From positions 84,920,754 to 84,984,753 of the forward strand of contig NC_135721.1 of NCBI RefSeq assembly GCF_964656455.1: DNA of 64,000 bases. Direction: 5' to 3'. The DNA comes from Halichoerus grypus. Taxonomy: Eukaryota > Chordata > Mammalia > Carnivora > Phocidae. The notes beneath the pieces were generated by a model that was not told where the DNA came from, ran no database searches, and saw nothing but the letters and a program-made list of their open reading frames with translations. This document shows, piece after piece, positions 11,340 through 23,108 of this stretch. The position numbers and the translations under genes were made by a program. Position 1 is the first letter of the stretch. The number at the start of each line of letters is the position of its first letter.

Positions 11340-11700
11340 ACACGGGTTTATCCATTACCAACGCCGCGATGTTTTACTTCCAATAACTTTTTGAAGAAAA
11401 GTTTCTTGTCCATGCTGCTAAGCGCCACAACTTAATCTCACATTTAAGTCATTAATGACTGTCGCCACAGTTGTCTGCACCACGTAAATTTGGGATGACA
11501 GCTGTCACTGCAGCAGGATGCATTTTTTATAATAGTTTTATGATTCACCCTTTGAGATGAAGATTTGGACACCTGATACCAGCCTGTGATTTTCCCCCTG
11601 TAATTTGCAGAATGGGTAAAACCAAATAACAGCCTCTAAGACTCATAGGTCTTATGCCAAGTGTTTCAGAAATGACATCGGTGGGAATTGAAAACCATAT
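11340..11700. promoter_or_regulatory. Candidate conserved non-coding element
   Basis: A repeat-free block that retains CpGs in an otherwise CpG-poor window (CCAACGCCGCGATG, AAGCGCCAC, TGTCGCCAC). It contains a 12-bp palindrome TGACAGCTGTCA at 11496-11507, which is two abutting MEIS/TGIF-type TGACAG cores around a CAGCTG E-box. It also has TCATTAATGA near 11450. Enhancer function is inference; conservation was not tested. Confidence 0.3.
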
Positions 11701-13447
11701 TCATTTTTTTTCCTAGTATATGCTGCTCACTTTGATTTGTTAGCGCTAGATGGTGATGGGAGTGGGGTGAAGACTGGCTTTCCTTTAAAGTCAGAGTGAA
11801 GCCATAGTTTTTCTCCCCATTTCACTTTTACATGATTATGGAGGTGTTTACCAACGTTATGTCAGTTCGGTGTCAGCAATTTTCATGACAAATATGTGGT
11901 CTGTAAAAAAAAAAAAAAAATCTATTCAACATTATAGAGAGCATGCTCTCCTTAAAATCCAGAATATCCTTAAAAATATTTGGCTTGTACATATGGACAG
12001 TTTAAATGGAAGTAAGAAGGGATATAAGCAAGGTTGAATTTTTTTATATGGCTTAATATTGACAATGCACAAGCCAACAGCAAAGAAGAAGAGTTAGCTC
12101 CTCCCGTCTTGACTTCCGGTGTTTTCTTAAGCTTGGGCTTTGATCAAACAGACTGACTCAGGCTTCTGAGAAGGCTGTCTGTCCTCAGCCCAGGTTCAAA
12201 GTGCTTCCTCCCTCCATACCTGGCCTCCTCCCTCCCCCTCCTCTATGGCCAGTTCCCTGAAAACATCAGGCTCCTGCCCAGACGTTCTGAGCAACTGGCA
12301 TTGATGAGGGAAGGTGCAAATGCAGACACCGTCGTTCCGTTCCTGTGCTGGCAGTGAGATCAACAAAGAGAGCATTTGGTATCCTGCAGGGGCCTGAGAT
12401 TACAACCCTGGTACAGTCAGGGTAGGACAAAAGAAGAGAGGCTGCTGCTAAGTGAGCAGGAAGAGTTTTAGGTGAATGCTTAGAAGAGTGGCCTGCGTGA
12501 CCTGCGTCAAGAGGTCAAGGCAAAGAACTGAGGGAATGAGGAGCAACTATCAGTATCTCCCTAGATTCACTCTCAGTGAAATGAACTTAAGGCAGATGGA
12601 AGAGATGTACAAAAGTTCTCTGAGCCAAACGGGAAACAAACAAAAAAACAAAACAAAACAAAAAACTTACACTATGCTCATGTGTTGCTCCTCAGAGGCT
12701 AACCAGGTCTCTCAAAGGCAAAATCCTCAGTCTCTTCCCACTTAGCAGGAGGCATCCTGGGATGAGATCCTCTGGTCACGCGGTAGAGTTGGAACCAGTC
12801 CCGGTGAAAGAGAGGTATGTGGGAGAGACCGGGCAGGAATGAGCACGCAGTGGGAGCCTGACCGCCTGGTGCTGGGAAAGGAGTGTCTGAGGATTTGTGA
12901 GAAGCTGAAGAGAAATAGGAACTTAGTCATTTGATATTGAAGAAAACCAGAGAGAGCAAAATTACCAGTTTTTAGTAGTAGTTACAGGAGCTGTTACAGA
13001 GATCTGTGTATCAGCTCATGCAAATGAAAGCAAAGGGGGCCATAAAAATAAAACTTCAAAGCCACTAAGGCGGCTGTCTACTGTTCTCCAATGGCAAAAG
13101 GATAAGAACTGCTGGCCGCTAAAAAAATCCCCAAATCTAGTGCATTCTTTATTGAAAGTACTGTTAAAATATGAGCTATTGAAGGACAATTGATAACATC
13201 ATTTAGGAAAATTAGAGATAGTGTGAATTTTTTTTTAAAGATAGAATTTGAAATTGATTTCTTCTTAAAAAAAATCTAAGGCATTTGTAAACCTTAGAAA
13301 TAATACAATTATTAATCTGTCATGTGAATGTATAAAGTGCCAGGGGGCATTGAACTGCAGGGCTCTATCCTCCATACAATTCAAAATAAATGCCAAACAG
13401 AGTGTTATGGACTTAGAAGGTTTCCTGTATTCTAATCCCTGTAAAGG
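11701..13447. other. Unannotated unique sequence
   Basis: No recognised repeat or gene. Small A-rich runs occur at about 11906-11921 and 12640-12665. The 89-codon frame at 12476-12745 has no recognisable domain and runs through the A/C-rich simple stretch. Confidence 0.45.
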
Positions 13448-13660
13448 CAGTGGGATATGCAGAAACAATATAGGTTTGGAGTCTCAGTATGTCAGGTTCA
13501 CATTCCGCTTGCGCTGGCTGTGGACCTCGAGTGTGTTGCTCAACTAACCTGAACTTTGCTCGTTTATTCTTCAGAAAGTAGAAATAAGAATACATGCATC
13601 ACAAAGCTGATAGGAGGATTAATTTCCATGGCATTTATAACTGGTTTATGGTCCCATCTC
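13448..13660 (+). mobile_element. MIR SINE, diverged
   Basis: The order AGTGGGATATGCAGAAACAA, TAGGTTTGGAGTCTCAGTAT, GTCAGGTTCACATTCCGC, GTGTGTTGCTCAACTAACC, CTTCAGAAAGTAGAAATAAG and CACAAAGCTGATAGGAGGAT follows the MIR consensus from tRNA-like head to GGGTTGTTGTGAGGAT. Confidence 0.6.
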
Positions 13661-14589
13661 TGCTTGGAACAGATGTGAAAAGAATTGACCTTTCTCCCAT
13701 CAATATTCAACATTGTTCTTGGATCTCTGCTCCTAGTCTCTTAATGAAATCTTGGGTGGATTTCTTAACTTTTCGATTACATTGAATATTAAAACACTGT
13801 TTGATTTAACACTTTAGCCTGAAATTTGATTTAACTCTGTTCCTTCGCCCAAATGCCAAGATCAAGCTGAGCTGGAACATTACTTAGAGTATGGTATGAT
13901 CTCTCTTTGGGTGCCTCTCCTCTCCCCTTTCTCTCCAAGGACTGTGCGTTCAGAAGGGATGGAAAGAGAGGGAAAGAAACTTCTGTCTGTAATTAGCTGG
14001 CTTCTCTGGTGGTGTTCTTCCTGTTAATTAATGCTGCTTCTCTGGCTCTCACTGACAGATCATTGAAATCTTCTGTGCCAGCCATCTAAGGAGGGTTCAT
14101 ATGGATGTTCTCCAGAGGGGTTGCTGTACTGCACAGTGCCTGATGTGGCGGGTGGAGGTGCAGCTCTGTTGGGCATCTCCCAACCCTCCGCTGGCTCTTG
14201 GGTTGAGTACTAGAAAGATGGCCCAAGCCTACCTACTATCTATGATGGGTCAACCTCTTGACCACGAGGGTCCATAAAAATGTCTGCCTTGTCAGTCTAG
14301 GGGAGTGTGGGCTTTTCCAGGACCACAGCTTTTCAATTTTCCTCCATCTGTCCACATAGGTGAGGGAACGTGTTAACAAAGTCACTGGACTTCCTGCTGG
14401 ACCTCTAAATGGGAAACAAGAATGCAGTGTCTTCATCATGCACCTCAATACTTAGTGAGTAGATCTCTTGGAACTTTTCTTCGCTTGGCTTGGGGAAAGG
14501 GGCATTTCCTCCTACAAAGGAAACTACTCTTCCCCAGGTCTGTGACTCTATGGGGTCAGCAAGGATTGCATCCAGGGGGATGACTAGAT
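13661..14589. other. Unannotated unique sequence
   Basis: No recognised repeat or gene. Somewhat higher GC from about 14090 to 14400. Confidence 0.4.
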
Positions 14590-15790
14590 GACAGCATGAC
14601 TGTTTTTTTCACTATTCTTAGTAAGACCTCCAAAATACTGTGGGGCATGAATGGCTTGCTTTCTTAGAGTTTCCATCTCTCTGCTTATATTATCCATCTC
14701 TGCTTTTATGTTGTCCACTTTGTCCATTAGCACCTAAAGCTAACATTAATCATAGTTATCTTAAATTCCTGATCTGATAATTCCAAAATCTCTGTCATAT
14801 CTGAGTCCAGTTCTTAGACTTGCGTTGTCTTTCCAGACTGTGTTTTTTGCCTTTCATCAGGTCTTGTAACATTTTGCTTTTTTTCTGGAAAACCAGACAA
14901 GATGTACTGGGTATGAAGAACTGGGCAAATAGGCTTTTAATTGAGATTTTATGTTTACCTGGCTAGGATTTAGGCTGTGTTTACTATTTGCTGTAAATAT
15001 GTTCTCAGAAGCCAAGCTTGCCTCTGGTGTCCTTGTTTTGTCCTCTCTGTTATCTTTGGGTTTCCCTAGAGATTCCTTCTTAAATAGAGTCCAAGACCTT
15101 GGCGTTCTCTCTGTTTAATCCCTAGGAGTCCTACTGATGTGATGATAAGGTATTGGGGGAGGAGGTGTGTTCTGTGTTCTGTAATCCTGTGATTAGGTCC
15201 CAGTATAAGTGTGTCTGAGTTGGCATGTCCCTTACCACATATTGAAAACTAGAGGGGGCTAGAATTGGACATTTGCTTTTGGGTACAACATTGGGTAACC
15301 ATATGTTGGTTAGGCTATGGTAAGAGTTTCCCTTGAGGGAGGCCTTTGTTAAGGAGAAGAGAAAGCTCTGGATATATTTCAGATGGTTACTTCTCTGTCT
15401 CTCCATGCCAGAAGAGGAATTTTCTCTAATTTTCATAATGAGAACCTAAGTGGACTACTACAAGTAAAACTTATAACGTTTTGAAGCCTCCCCAAGGCTG
15501 GGACCTCTCAATCCAATCCATGCCCAGTTTCCAACAAGTAATCCACTGTCCTGTAACTGCCTACCTGTTGCTGGGTCCAACATGGCTTCTGCTCCCAGTA
15601 AGCTGTGATTCTCTGTATCCACCTGTCTACCCAACTTCTGAGCTGGTGGTTTCTTCTGTGACCTCAATCCTCTGATGGGTCTATAAGGAGTTGGTTTTCA
15701 GTTTGTTCAGCTTTTTTTTTTTTCTTCTTGTGAGAATGATAGTGATGATTTCTAAGATCCTTAATTGTTGGACCAGAAACCACAAGTCAA
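14590..15790 (-). mobile_element. L1M LINE, 5' part including ORF1 start, antisense
   Basis: The reverse complement reads like the 5' region and ORF1 N-terminal part of an L1MA/L1MB-type LINE: GAATTTAAGATAACTATGAT, TAATGGACAAAGTGGACAAC, GCAGAGAGATGGAAACTCTA. Upstream (higher coordinates) the plus-strand text GGGTTTCCCTAGAGATTCC and AAGCCTCCCCAAGGCTGGGA matches the 5' untranslated part. Stops and frameshifts abound, so it is a dead copy. Confidence 0.65.
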
Positions 15791-16343
15791 TAGCTTGCTC
15801 TTAGCTGTGTTTCCTAGTGCCAATATATTTATATAAAACACCTGGTATTGGGCGTGGTACACAATAAAGAAACCATTTTGGAAAAAAAGATTAGCTTTGT
15901 TTTATAAATCCTTTAATCTTGAAGATGTAGGAGAAGTCACGGAAACATTACTTTGAATGAAAAGAACTGTAAGACATACAAATGTAGCAGGAATCAATAT
16001 ATGTAGTCAAGACCATGTTTGAAAAAAAAAAAAACTGCTTCTATTACCATTATGAAGATTTATGACTCTGAGTTTTGTTGAATAATTACTAAATATTTAT
16101 CTTCCTGGAACAAAAGTTAAAGGCTGACAGGAATGGACAAGAAAACTGACAGGTCAATGAGATAGCTGTATTTTATGGCAGCCCTTTTTGAACACTAGCA
16201 CATGTGAGGATCCCTCACTGAACATTCTGCTTCAGTCTGTATCTGGTCAGGGTGTCTGTCTGGATCAAAGCGTGGCCTCAAAGAGAAGAGGTGGAAGGCT
16301 CTAATTCACTTTCTATTCCCACTGTCAAAAGCAAGAGAGATCT
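15791..16343. other. Unannotated unique sequence
   Basis: No recognised repeat or gene; an A run lies at about 16022-16034. Confidence 0.4.
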
Positions 16344-16376
16344 ATTTATTATCTATCTATCTATTATCTATCTATC

Positions 16377-16417
<41 letters not shown>

Positions 16418-16485
16418 CCTACCTACCTATCATCATCTCCATCTATCTATTTATCTCTTTATTTATCATCTATCCATCTATCTAG
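16344..16485 (+). repeat. (CTAT)n / (GATA)n microsatellite
   Basis: Imperfect tetranucleotide array ATCTATCTATC with ATTATC and ATCATC interruptions and a CTAC sub-block around 16415-16430. The Ile/Tyr/Leu/Ser-rich reading frame across it is a repeat artefact. Confidence 0.95.
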
Positions 16486-17327
16486 AGAAATTCTAACCAT
16501 GATCTTTCTATTGTGTTCTCCTGCATGAAAACTGCCAGTGTTGTGAGTGGAATGTTATTTGAGAACATTATGTGGATGACCACCAACAAGGGTGACTCAT
16601 CATTTGAACTTCTAGAGAGTTTTGTAAAATGTACCTTGGAAACAACTTGTGGGGGATGAGAGAGGAAGAATTTATTCATCAGCTTGTGTCTTCCATTAGT
16701 CAAGAGTTGCCACGTGAGCATTGACCTCCCCCTGACTTGCCTGAGAACACTTAGGGGATGCCTTTATGAGACTCAGGTGTCAGAGAAGCAAGGCAAGGAA
16801 CAAGCAGCACAGTTGGGTATGAAGCTCATCTACACTACATTCCTGTGAAGCTGGTCCTAGCCAAGTTTGGAGTGTAAGTCAATTTGACAGTCAGGTACAA
16901 GATAGTGTGATAGCTTTGGTGATAACACGACTGATGTTTGCAGGAATAACCCCATTTCTTGGAGTCCCGGCAATGATTACAGAACTCTTGAAAATGGAGC
17001 CAAGAAGGAGCCAGCTGTTTTGCCTCTATTTTCTCTGAATACTAAGACTTAGGAGGAAAAAAAAAAAAGACTACATTCATCTTTGTTTCAAACAACTGGA
17101 TGGACTTACTTACAACCAGGTATTTTTTCTAGGTAAAATGTATTGCCAAAATAAGCTATCCAGAACATTTCCCTGAGAAAAGAACAGAAGATGCTATTAA
17201 GATTTACTTATTTAAATCACTCAAATTTCAGAGTATGTTTAGGTAAAGAGGAGCAGTTTCCTAGTTAATAAATTTAGGTATGGTTTTATGTCCAAATTGA
17301 AATTCTTTTTCCCTTTCTTTCTCTGTA
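16486..17327. other. Unannotated unique sequence
   Basis: No repeat family or gene was recognised. Confidence 0.4.
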
Positions 17328-17665
17328 TACATGTATATGTATTGATGTATGTATATGTATTGAGAAAAATACATAGTTATAGATGCAAATATATATATTA
17401 ATTACACACAAGGATACATATATATACACATATATGTACACACAGACATGTATATATATACACATATGCATATACACACATATAATACACATATATGTGT
17501 ATATATACATATACATATATGTGAGTATATATGTATGTACGCTCAAGATGGAGAAAGAAAGGAAGAAAGAAAGAAAGAAAGAAAGAGAAAGAAAGAAAGA
17601 AAAAGATGGGTATGTATATAATAGAAATGTGTATATACACACACGTATATACATACAGAGAGACA
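17328..17665 (+). repeat. Compound TA/CA microsatellite with (GAAA)n core
   Basis: Alternating purine-pyrimidine text (TATATACACATATATG units) from about 17328 to 17540, then a purine-only (GAAA)n block at about 17549-17605, then TA/CA-type text again to about 17665. The overlapping open frames of 122 and 125 codons on opposite strands are low-complexity artefacts. Confidence 0.93.
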
Positions 17666-19000
17666 GAGATTTCTTTCCCTCAAAATGTGCACCTCAAGTC
17701 AAGTATAAGAGACATAAACAGAATATAAACTTAAGGCATACTTTAAAGGTTAAAATATAGAGAATTTAGTTTCCTTTGTAGACCTAGATTTTTCCTGTAG
17801 TGTTTTCTCTGATATCTAAGATTTAACATTTACTGATGTCCTTTCAGTAAAAGAAAAGAAAATAAAGCAACTTCTTCACTTTTGTATTTCTAATTTCTCG
17901 ATCATCCTTTCAAACACATCTCCTTTCATCAAGGACCACCTAAATTCCCTCACGGCCCCACCTCGTCTCTTATCTTTTATGCAAAACAGATGAAAGAATA
18001 CATTTAATTCTTAAGATTACATCATTTTGTCAATAAATCACCCCGCTCTGTCTTTCAACATTCTCCTCTCCCCGATGCTGACCCCTTGTCCCTTAGTTCT
18101 TTGAAAAATGTTCTGATATTTATCTAAACTTTTCTGTAATCTTCCTTTCATTTTTCACCTTTGCTTTTGTGATATATTTTTTACACTTGAATTCCTTCTA
18201 TAATCTCCTCAGTTCCTTCTATATGTGGTGTTTTGTATTTCACATATTCTTCTCTCTGACCCTGATTACTTTCTGCACCTCCTTATTTATCCCTGCTGAC
18301 CTTGAACCACTCTGAACGTATTTATTGGTATGTGACATTCCCAACCTTTGGGTAGACATTAATTTGTCATCTAATATTTTCCATTTCTCTTATCCGGCCT
18401 TTGTAGAATTCCATTACCTTATCCCACTGGTTGCTTCCACCTCTTATCATACGTTTGCAAAGAATGCACCCTTTTGAAATGTTGCATTTTTTTTATTATT
18501 CAGTATTTGGATCCAAACCAGGATCACTTATATGGTTGAAGTCACTATTTCATAGTGAGTCGTCTGTGTGGAGGGCCCTAAACTAGGCATAGAATATCAT
18601 AGTTTTAGTTAATTTTTCTCAGACAAGAAATGTAGATCATGGAATTTAAATAGATTTAGTTTCTCCTACCAATAGAGGAAATGTGATGACCAGGTTCATC
18701 ACCTTTATGTAATAGGAGGTAATTGCAATTTGACTCATTCACGTAAACATTGGGCTCATTACCAAATTTATGCATATGCTGCGCATTTTTCTCCTTTCCT
18801 GCAGTGACCTTCTGCTCATGATCAGCCACTGTCCTACTTGACCATTTCCCCTAAACTTTCTTTTAGTCTCTGGCCTATATGCATCTGGGGGCTATAAGTA
18901 ATTTTAAAACAATTGATATAAAAAATTGGACTGTAATCAAATATATTTGTGCCTTTCCTTTCATAAATGTATTGCTTTATTTTAAAAAATAGGAATTTCC
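17666..19000. other. Mostly unique; possible old L1ME trace at about 18485-18560
   Basis: C/T-rich unassigned sequence. TTTTTTTTATTATTCAGTAT followed by TTGGATCCAAACCAGGATC resembles an L1ME-type 3' end in antisense, but the match is short. Confidence 0.35.
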
Positions 19001-19170
19001 AGGGTGCCTGGGTGGCTCAGGTCATGATCCCGGAGTCCTGGGATCGAGCCCCACATCAGGCTCCCTGCTCGGTGGAGAGTCTGCTTCTCCCTCTGCCTCT
19101 CACCCCACTCGTGCTCTCTCTCTCTCTTTAGCTCTCTCTCAAATAAGTATTAATAAAATCTTTAAAACAT
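19001..19170 (+). mobile_element. Can-SINE with internal deletion at GGCTCAG repeats
   Basis: The head AGGGTGCCTGGGTGGCTCAG joins directly to GTCATGATCCCGGAGTCCTG. The ~27 bp normally lying between the two GGCTCAG motifs of the family is missing together with one motif copy, as expected from deletion between short direct repeats. The flanks TAAAAAATAGGAATT (before) and TAAAATAGGAAATT (after, about 19181-19194) look like a decayed TSD. Confidence 0.88.
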
Positions 19171-19194
19171 TTAAAAATTATAAAATAGGAAATT

Positions 19195-19605
19195 ACTTAT
19201 TCTTTGAGGATGTTTCCTAGAAAGTCAGCTTAAATATTACTGGCATATTTTTTTTTTCTCAACTCTGACCTCTGGGCATGTTTTTTTCTACTTTCTCCAG
19301 CTACACTGAATTTCTGTTCTTTACAGAGAAAACTCATAAAATTCAGCTTTTGTCAAGAAATCTTCTACTAAAAGTGAATTGCTGATTTTTTTTCAGTTCT
19401 ATCTCCAGGTACAAATCCATGTTGTCATGTGGGATAGTGATACAGTCATGTTTGTACAATTACACACACAATTTTTCTTTTTGCTAATGCTGTGTTCATT
19501 GTCACTGAACAATCAATGGCTGAAAACTTGAACATGTTTTAGATCGGAAATTTACTAAGAAAATAAACATCACATATACATGGTGTCCAGTTTGTGATTA
19601 GAAGG
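19195..19605. other. Unannotated unique sequence
   Basis: No repeat family or gene recognised. Confidence 0.4.
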
Positions 19606-19830
19606 AGAGTGTCATGTTGGGAATACTCCAGCATGGTTCAAATCTGAGTTCAGTCACTTACAACAGACCCCCAGACAACTTACCTCACCTCTCTGAATCA
19701 ACATGTCCATATCTGGAGATAATTATCTGTACTGCAAAGCTGCTGTGATGGTTAAACGTAGTATTTGAGGCCAACGGCCATTTGGGAGTTGGCTAATAAG
19801 TGGTAAGTATAATATTGAGGATATTTAACA
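19606..19830 (+). mobile_element. MIR SINE
   Basis: GGTTCAAATCTGAGTTCAG, CACTTACAACAGACCC, ACAACTTACCTCACCTCTCT, ATGTCCATATCTGGAGATAA and GCTGCTGTGATGGTTAAA follow the MIR consensus in order and spacing. Confidence 0.7.
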
Positions 19831-20127
19831 AATACAATTAATTGTGATAGAAAATATTCATAGTTCTTGAGCTATTTCACAAATCCTCCAAAGAAATTGT
19901 CTTATATTATCAAACAAATACCCTGTGAGTTGGACAGCAAAACATTATCATTTTGATTTTACATTATTTACAGACAACTTGCATCTAGAATGAACTTAAA
20001 TTTAACTTTTTAGTGTTTTAAAGAAATCTGGGACTCCGAGGATAAAATTGCAATTTTGCTTTCCTGAACTTTGAAATGCTGAACATTAATGTTTAGTGAT
20101 TTTGAGTTTATGATTGTATGAAGGAAT

Positions 20128-20212
20128 GTTTCTGACTTAGTAGATCTAAAGCAGGGTTGAGAATTTGCATTTCTAATGAGCTCCCCGGGTGATGCTCATG
20201 TTGCTGTAGGTA
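20128..20212 (+). mobile_element. Possible hAT-Charlie remnant (MER20-like)
   Basis: GAGAATTTGCATTTCTAATG and AGCTCCCCGGGTGATGCTCA resemble a hAT-type non-autonomous element of the MER20 group. Only this part is visible and no terminal inverted repeat is preserved. Confidence 0.4.
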
Positions 20213-20244
20213 ACCACCATCACGATCAAGATACAGAATTGTTC

Positions 20245-20446
20245 GGGGCACCTGGGTGGCTCAGCGGTTAAGCGTCTGCCTTCGGCTCAGGTCACGATCC
20301 CGGGGTCCTGGGATCGAGCCCCGCATCGGGCCCCCTGCTCAGCCAGGAGCCTGCTTCTCCCTCTCCTGCTCCCCCTGCTTGTATTCCCTCTCTAGCTGTC
20401 TCTCTCTCTGTCTCAAATAAATAAAATCTTTAAAAAAAAAAAAAAA
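20245..20446 (+). mobile_element. Can-SINE, young, perfect 17-bp TSD
   Basis: Head GGGGCACCTGGGTGGCTCAG, then CGTCTGCCTTCGGCTCAGG and a long A tail. The TSD AAGATACAGAATTGTTC lies at 20228-20244 and 20447-20463 with no mismatch. It splits the antisense L1M. Confidence 0.97.
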
Positions 20447-21590
20447 AAGATACAGAATTGTTCCATCACCTCAGAGATCTTTCTCGAGCAACCCCTTTAT
20501 AGTTCACCCACCCTTTCCTACCTCCCCCACCATCCTGAACCAAAGACAAATGCCAATCTGTTTTTCAACTCTAGTTTTGCCATTTTGAGAATGTGTAATA
20601 AATGGAATTATATAACATGTGACCTTTAGAGATTCACTCAGCATAATGCTCTTGAAGTTTATCCAAGTAGTTGGGTGTATCACTAGTTCATTCATTTTCA
20701 TTATTGAATAGTATTCCATGGTGTGAATGTATCTTTTTGTTTAAATAGTCACCAATCGAGAGATTTTTTGGTTTTGTCGAGTTTGAGGCTATTACCAACA
20801 AAGCTGCTATGAACAATCACGCATAGGATTTTGTGTAGATAATAAGTTTTCATTTCTCTGGGACAAATGCCAAGGAGTGCAATGTTGGGCTGTATGGTAA
20901 GTGTATCTTTACTTTTTAAGGAATTGGCAAACTTATCTTGAGTGGTCACCAGCAATTCCTATCAGCATCCTGCCCAACATTTGTTTGTTACTATTTTTAT
21001 TTTAGACATCCTGATAGGTATATAATAATATCTCATTGTGGTTTTAATCGCATTTTTTCTTATTTGTCATCCTTATATCCTCTTTGGTGAAATATCTATT
21101 CACGTCTTTTGCTCATATTCTTATTGAATGGCTTATTTTTTGACCATTGAGTTTTGAGAGTTCTTTATATATTCTAGGTATGAGTTCATTATTGGATATG
21201 TGGTTTGCAAGTATTTTCTCCCAGACTGTAGCTTGTCCTTTATTTTTTTTAACAGGGTAAGGTCCAACTTACCAATCATTCTTTTGGGGATTTTGGTTTT
21301 GGTGTCATGTCTAAGAATTTATTACCAAATCATAAAACCTGAAGATTTCCTTTTTTTTTTTTCCCAAAGCATTTTATAGTTTCATATTTTACATTTAAAT
21401 CTATGTTCCGTTGTGCATTTTATATAAGGTTAAAGTTTAGGCAATTCTTAAAAATGTTTATTGTTTGCTTATGAATATCCAATTGCCCTAACACCATTTG
21501 TTAAGAAGACTAGTTTTTTCTTCATTGAATTGCTTTTGCATCTTTGTCCAAAAGTTGGTCTTACTATATTGGGCTATTTCGGGATTTTCT

Positions 21591-21790
21591 TTTTTTTTTT
21601 TTAAAGATTTTATTTATTTATTTGACAGAGAGAGACACAGCGAGAGAGGGAACACAAGCAGGGAGAGTGGGAGAGGGAGAAGCAGGCTCCCCACAGAGCA
21701 GGGAGCCCGATGTGGGGCTCGATCCCAGGACCCTGGGATCATGACCTGAGCCGAAGGCAGATGCTTAACGACTGAGCCACCCAGGTGCCC
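21591..21790 (-). mobile_element. Can-SINE, full length, antisense
   Basis: On the minus strand it starts GGGGCACCTGGGTGGCTCAG and ends in an A tail (poly-T at about 21591-21602). TSDs CTATTT(C/T)GGGATTTTCT at 21574-21590 and 21791-21807 differ at one position. It lies inside the antisense L1M. Confidence 0.96.
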
Positions 21791-22908
21791 CTATTTTGGG
21801 ATTTTCTATTCTGTTGCATTCATCTATGTATAGATTACCAGTTTGATACAGTATTGATTACTAGTCTTAACCAGTGGAGTGATTCCTCCTCTTTTACCTT
21901 TATTTTTTCAAAATTGCTTTACTCTAATTCCTTTGTATTTCCATGAAAGTTTAAACTTTTCTATATCTACAAGAAATCTTGCTGGGATTTGGAAGAGAAT
22001 TGCATTAAACTTTTCTTGGGGGGTAGGGAGGAGAATTGACAACTTTACTAAGTTCCAAATCCATGAACATATTAGGCCTCTCCACTTATTTTTTCTCTTT
22101 GATTTTTTTTCCCTCAGTGTTTTGTTTTTTTCAGTATTCAACTCCTGTATGTTAGATTTACATCTATGTATTTTAATTTTTTGGATGATTGCAAAGAATT
22201 CTGTGGAAATCATCATATTATTTGCCAATAGGGGCAGTTATATTTCTTTCTTTGTGTTTTATGTACTATATTTCCTCTTGCCTTGTGCTGGCTAGAACTT
22301 CCAGCACTATGTTGAACAACCAGTAGAAGAGGACAGTCTTGCCTTGTTCCTGATTAGAGGGAAAGCATTTATTCTTTCAGCATTAGATATAGAGTTAGTT
22401 ATAGTTTTTATGGTATTTTTTTTAATCAAATGAACAAATTCCCCTCTATTCTCAGTGTTCTGAGGGTTTTTATCATAAATATATGTTGAATCTTATCAAA
22501 TTCTCTTCCTCTATTAAATTACATTATCATTTGATTTTTTTTTCTTTAGGCTGATACTATTATGAACTATATTGACTGACTTTTAAATGTGCACCAGCCT
22601 TGCATCCATGGAACAAATATCATTTGATCATGGTGTGTGTATGTGTATATATCTGTATATCTATGCTAATATTTTAGCAATTTATGTCTCTATATTAAGC
22701 GTAGTCTGTAGTTTTCAATTTTGGTATTGTCTGACTTCGATATCACCATCATACTAGGCTTCAAATAATGAGTTGGGAAGTGTTTTCTGGAATAAATTGT
22801 GTAAAATTGGTCCTGCATCTTCTTTAAATGCTTGATAGAATTATCCAATTAAACCATCTGGATCTGGAGTTGTTGTTGTTGTTGTTGTTTTAAATTATGA
22901 GTTAAGTT

Positions 22909-23108
22909 GGGGCGCCTGGGTGGCTCAGTTGTTAAGCGTCTGCTTTCGGCTCAGGTCATGATTCCAGGTCCTGGGATCGAGCCCCGCATCGGGCTCCCTG
23001 GTCCGCGGGAAGCCTGCTTCTCCCTCTCCCACTCCCCCTGCTTGTGTTCCCTCTCTCGCTGTGTCTCTCTCTCTGTCAAATAAATAAATAAAATCTTAAA
23101 AAAAAAAA
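22909..23108 (+). mobile_element. Can-SINE, young, perfect 17-bp TSD
   Basis: Head GGGGCGCCTGGGTGGCTCAG, CGTCTG-type subfamily, with AATAAATAAATAAAATCTT before the A tail. TSD AAATTATGAGTTAAGTT at 22892-22908 and 23109-23125 is perfect. It lies inside the antisense L1M. Confidence 0.97.

Noticed and set aside
16344..16485. Regular short repeats as a CRISPR-like array
   Set aside because: Tetranucleotide microsatellite without spacers, in a mammalian genome.
17286..17760. 122- and 125-codon frames across the compound microsatellite
   Set aside because: Tyr/Ile/Thr- and Lys/Glu-rich translations of TA/CA and GAAA repeats.
20245..20320. tRNA-like heads of Can-SINEs as tRNA genes
   Set aside because: They are followed by the CT-rich SINE body and A tail and flanked by TSDs, so they are retroposons and not tRNA genes.
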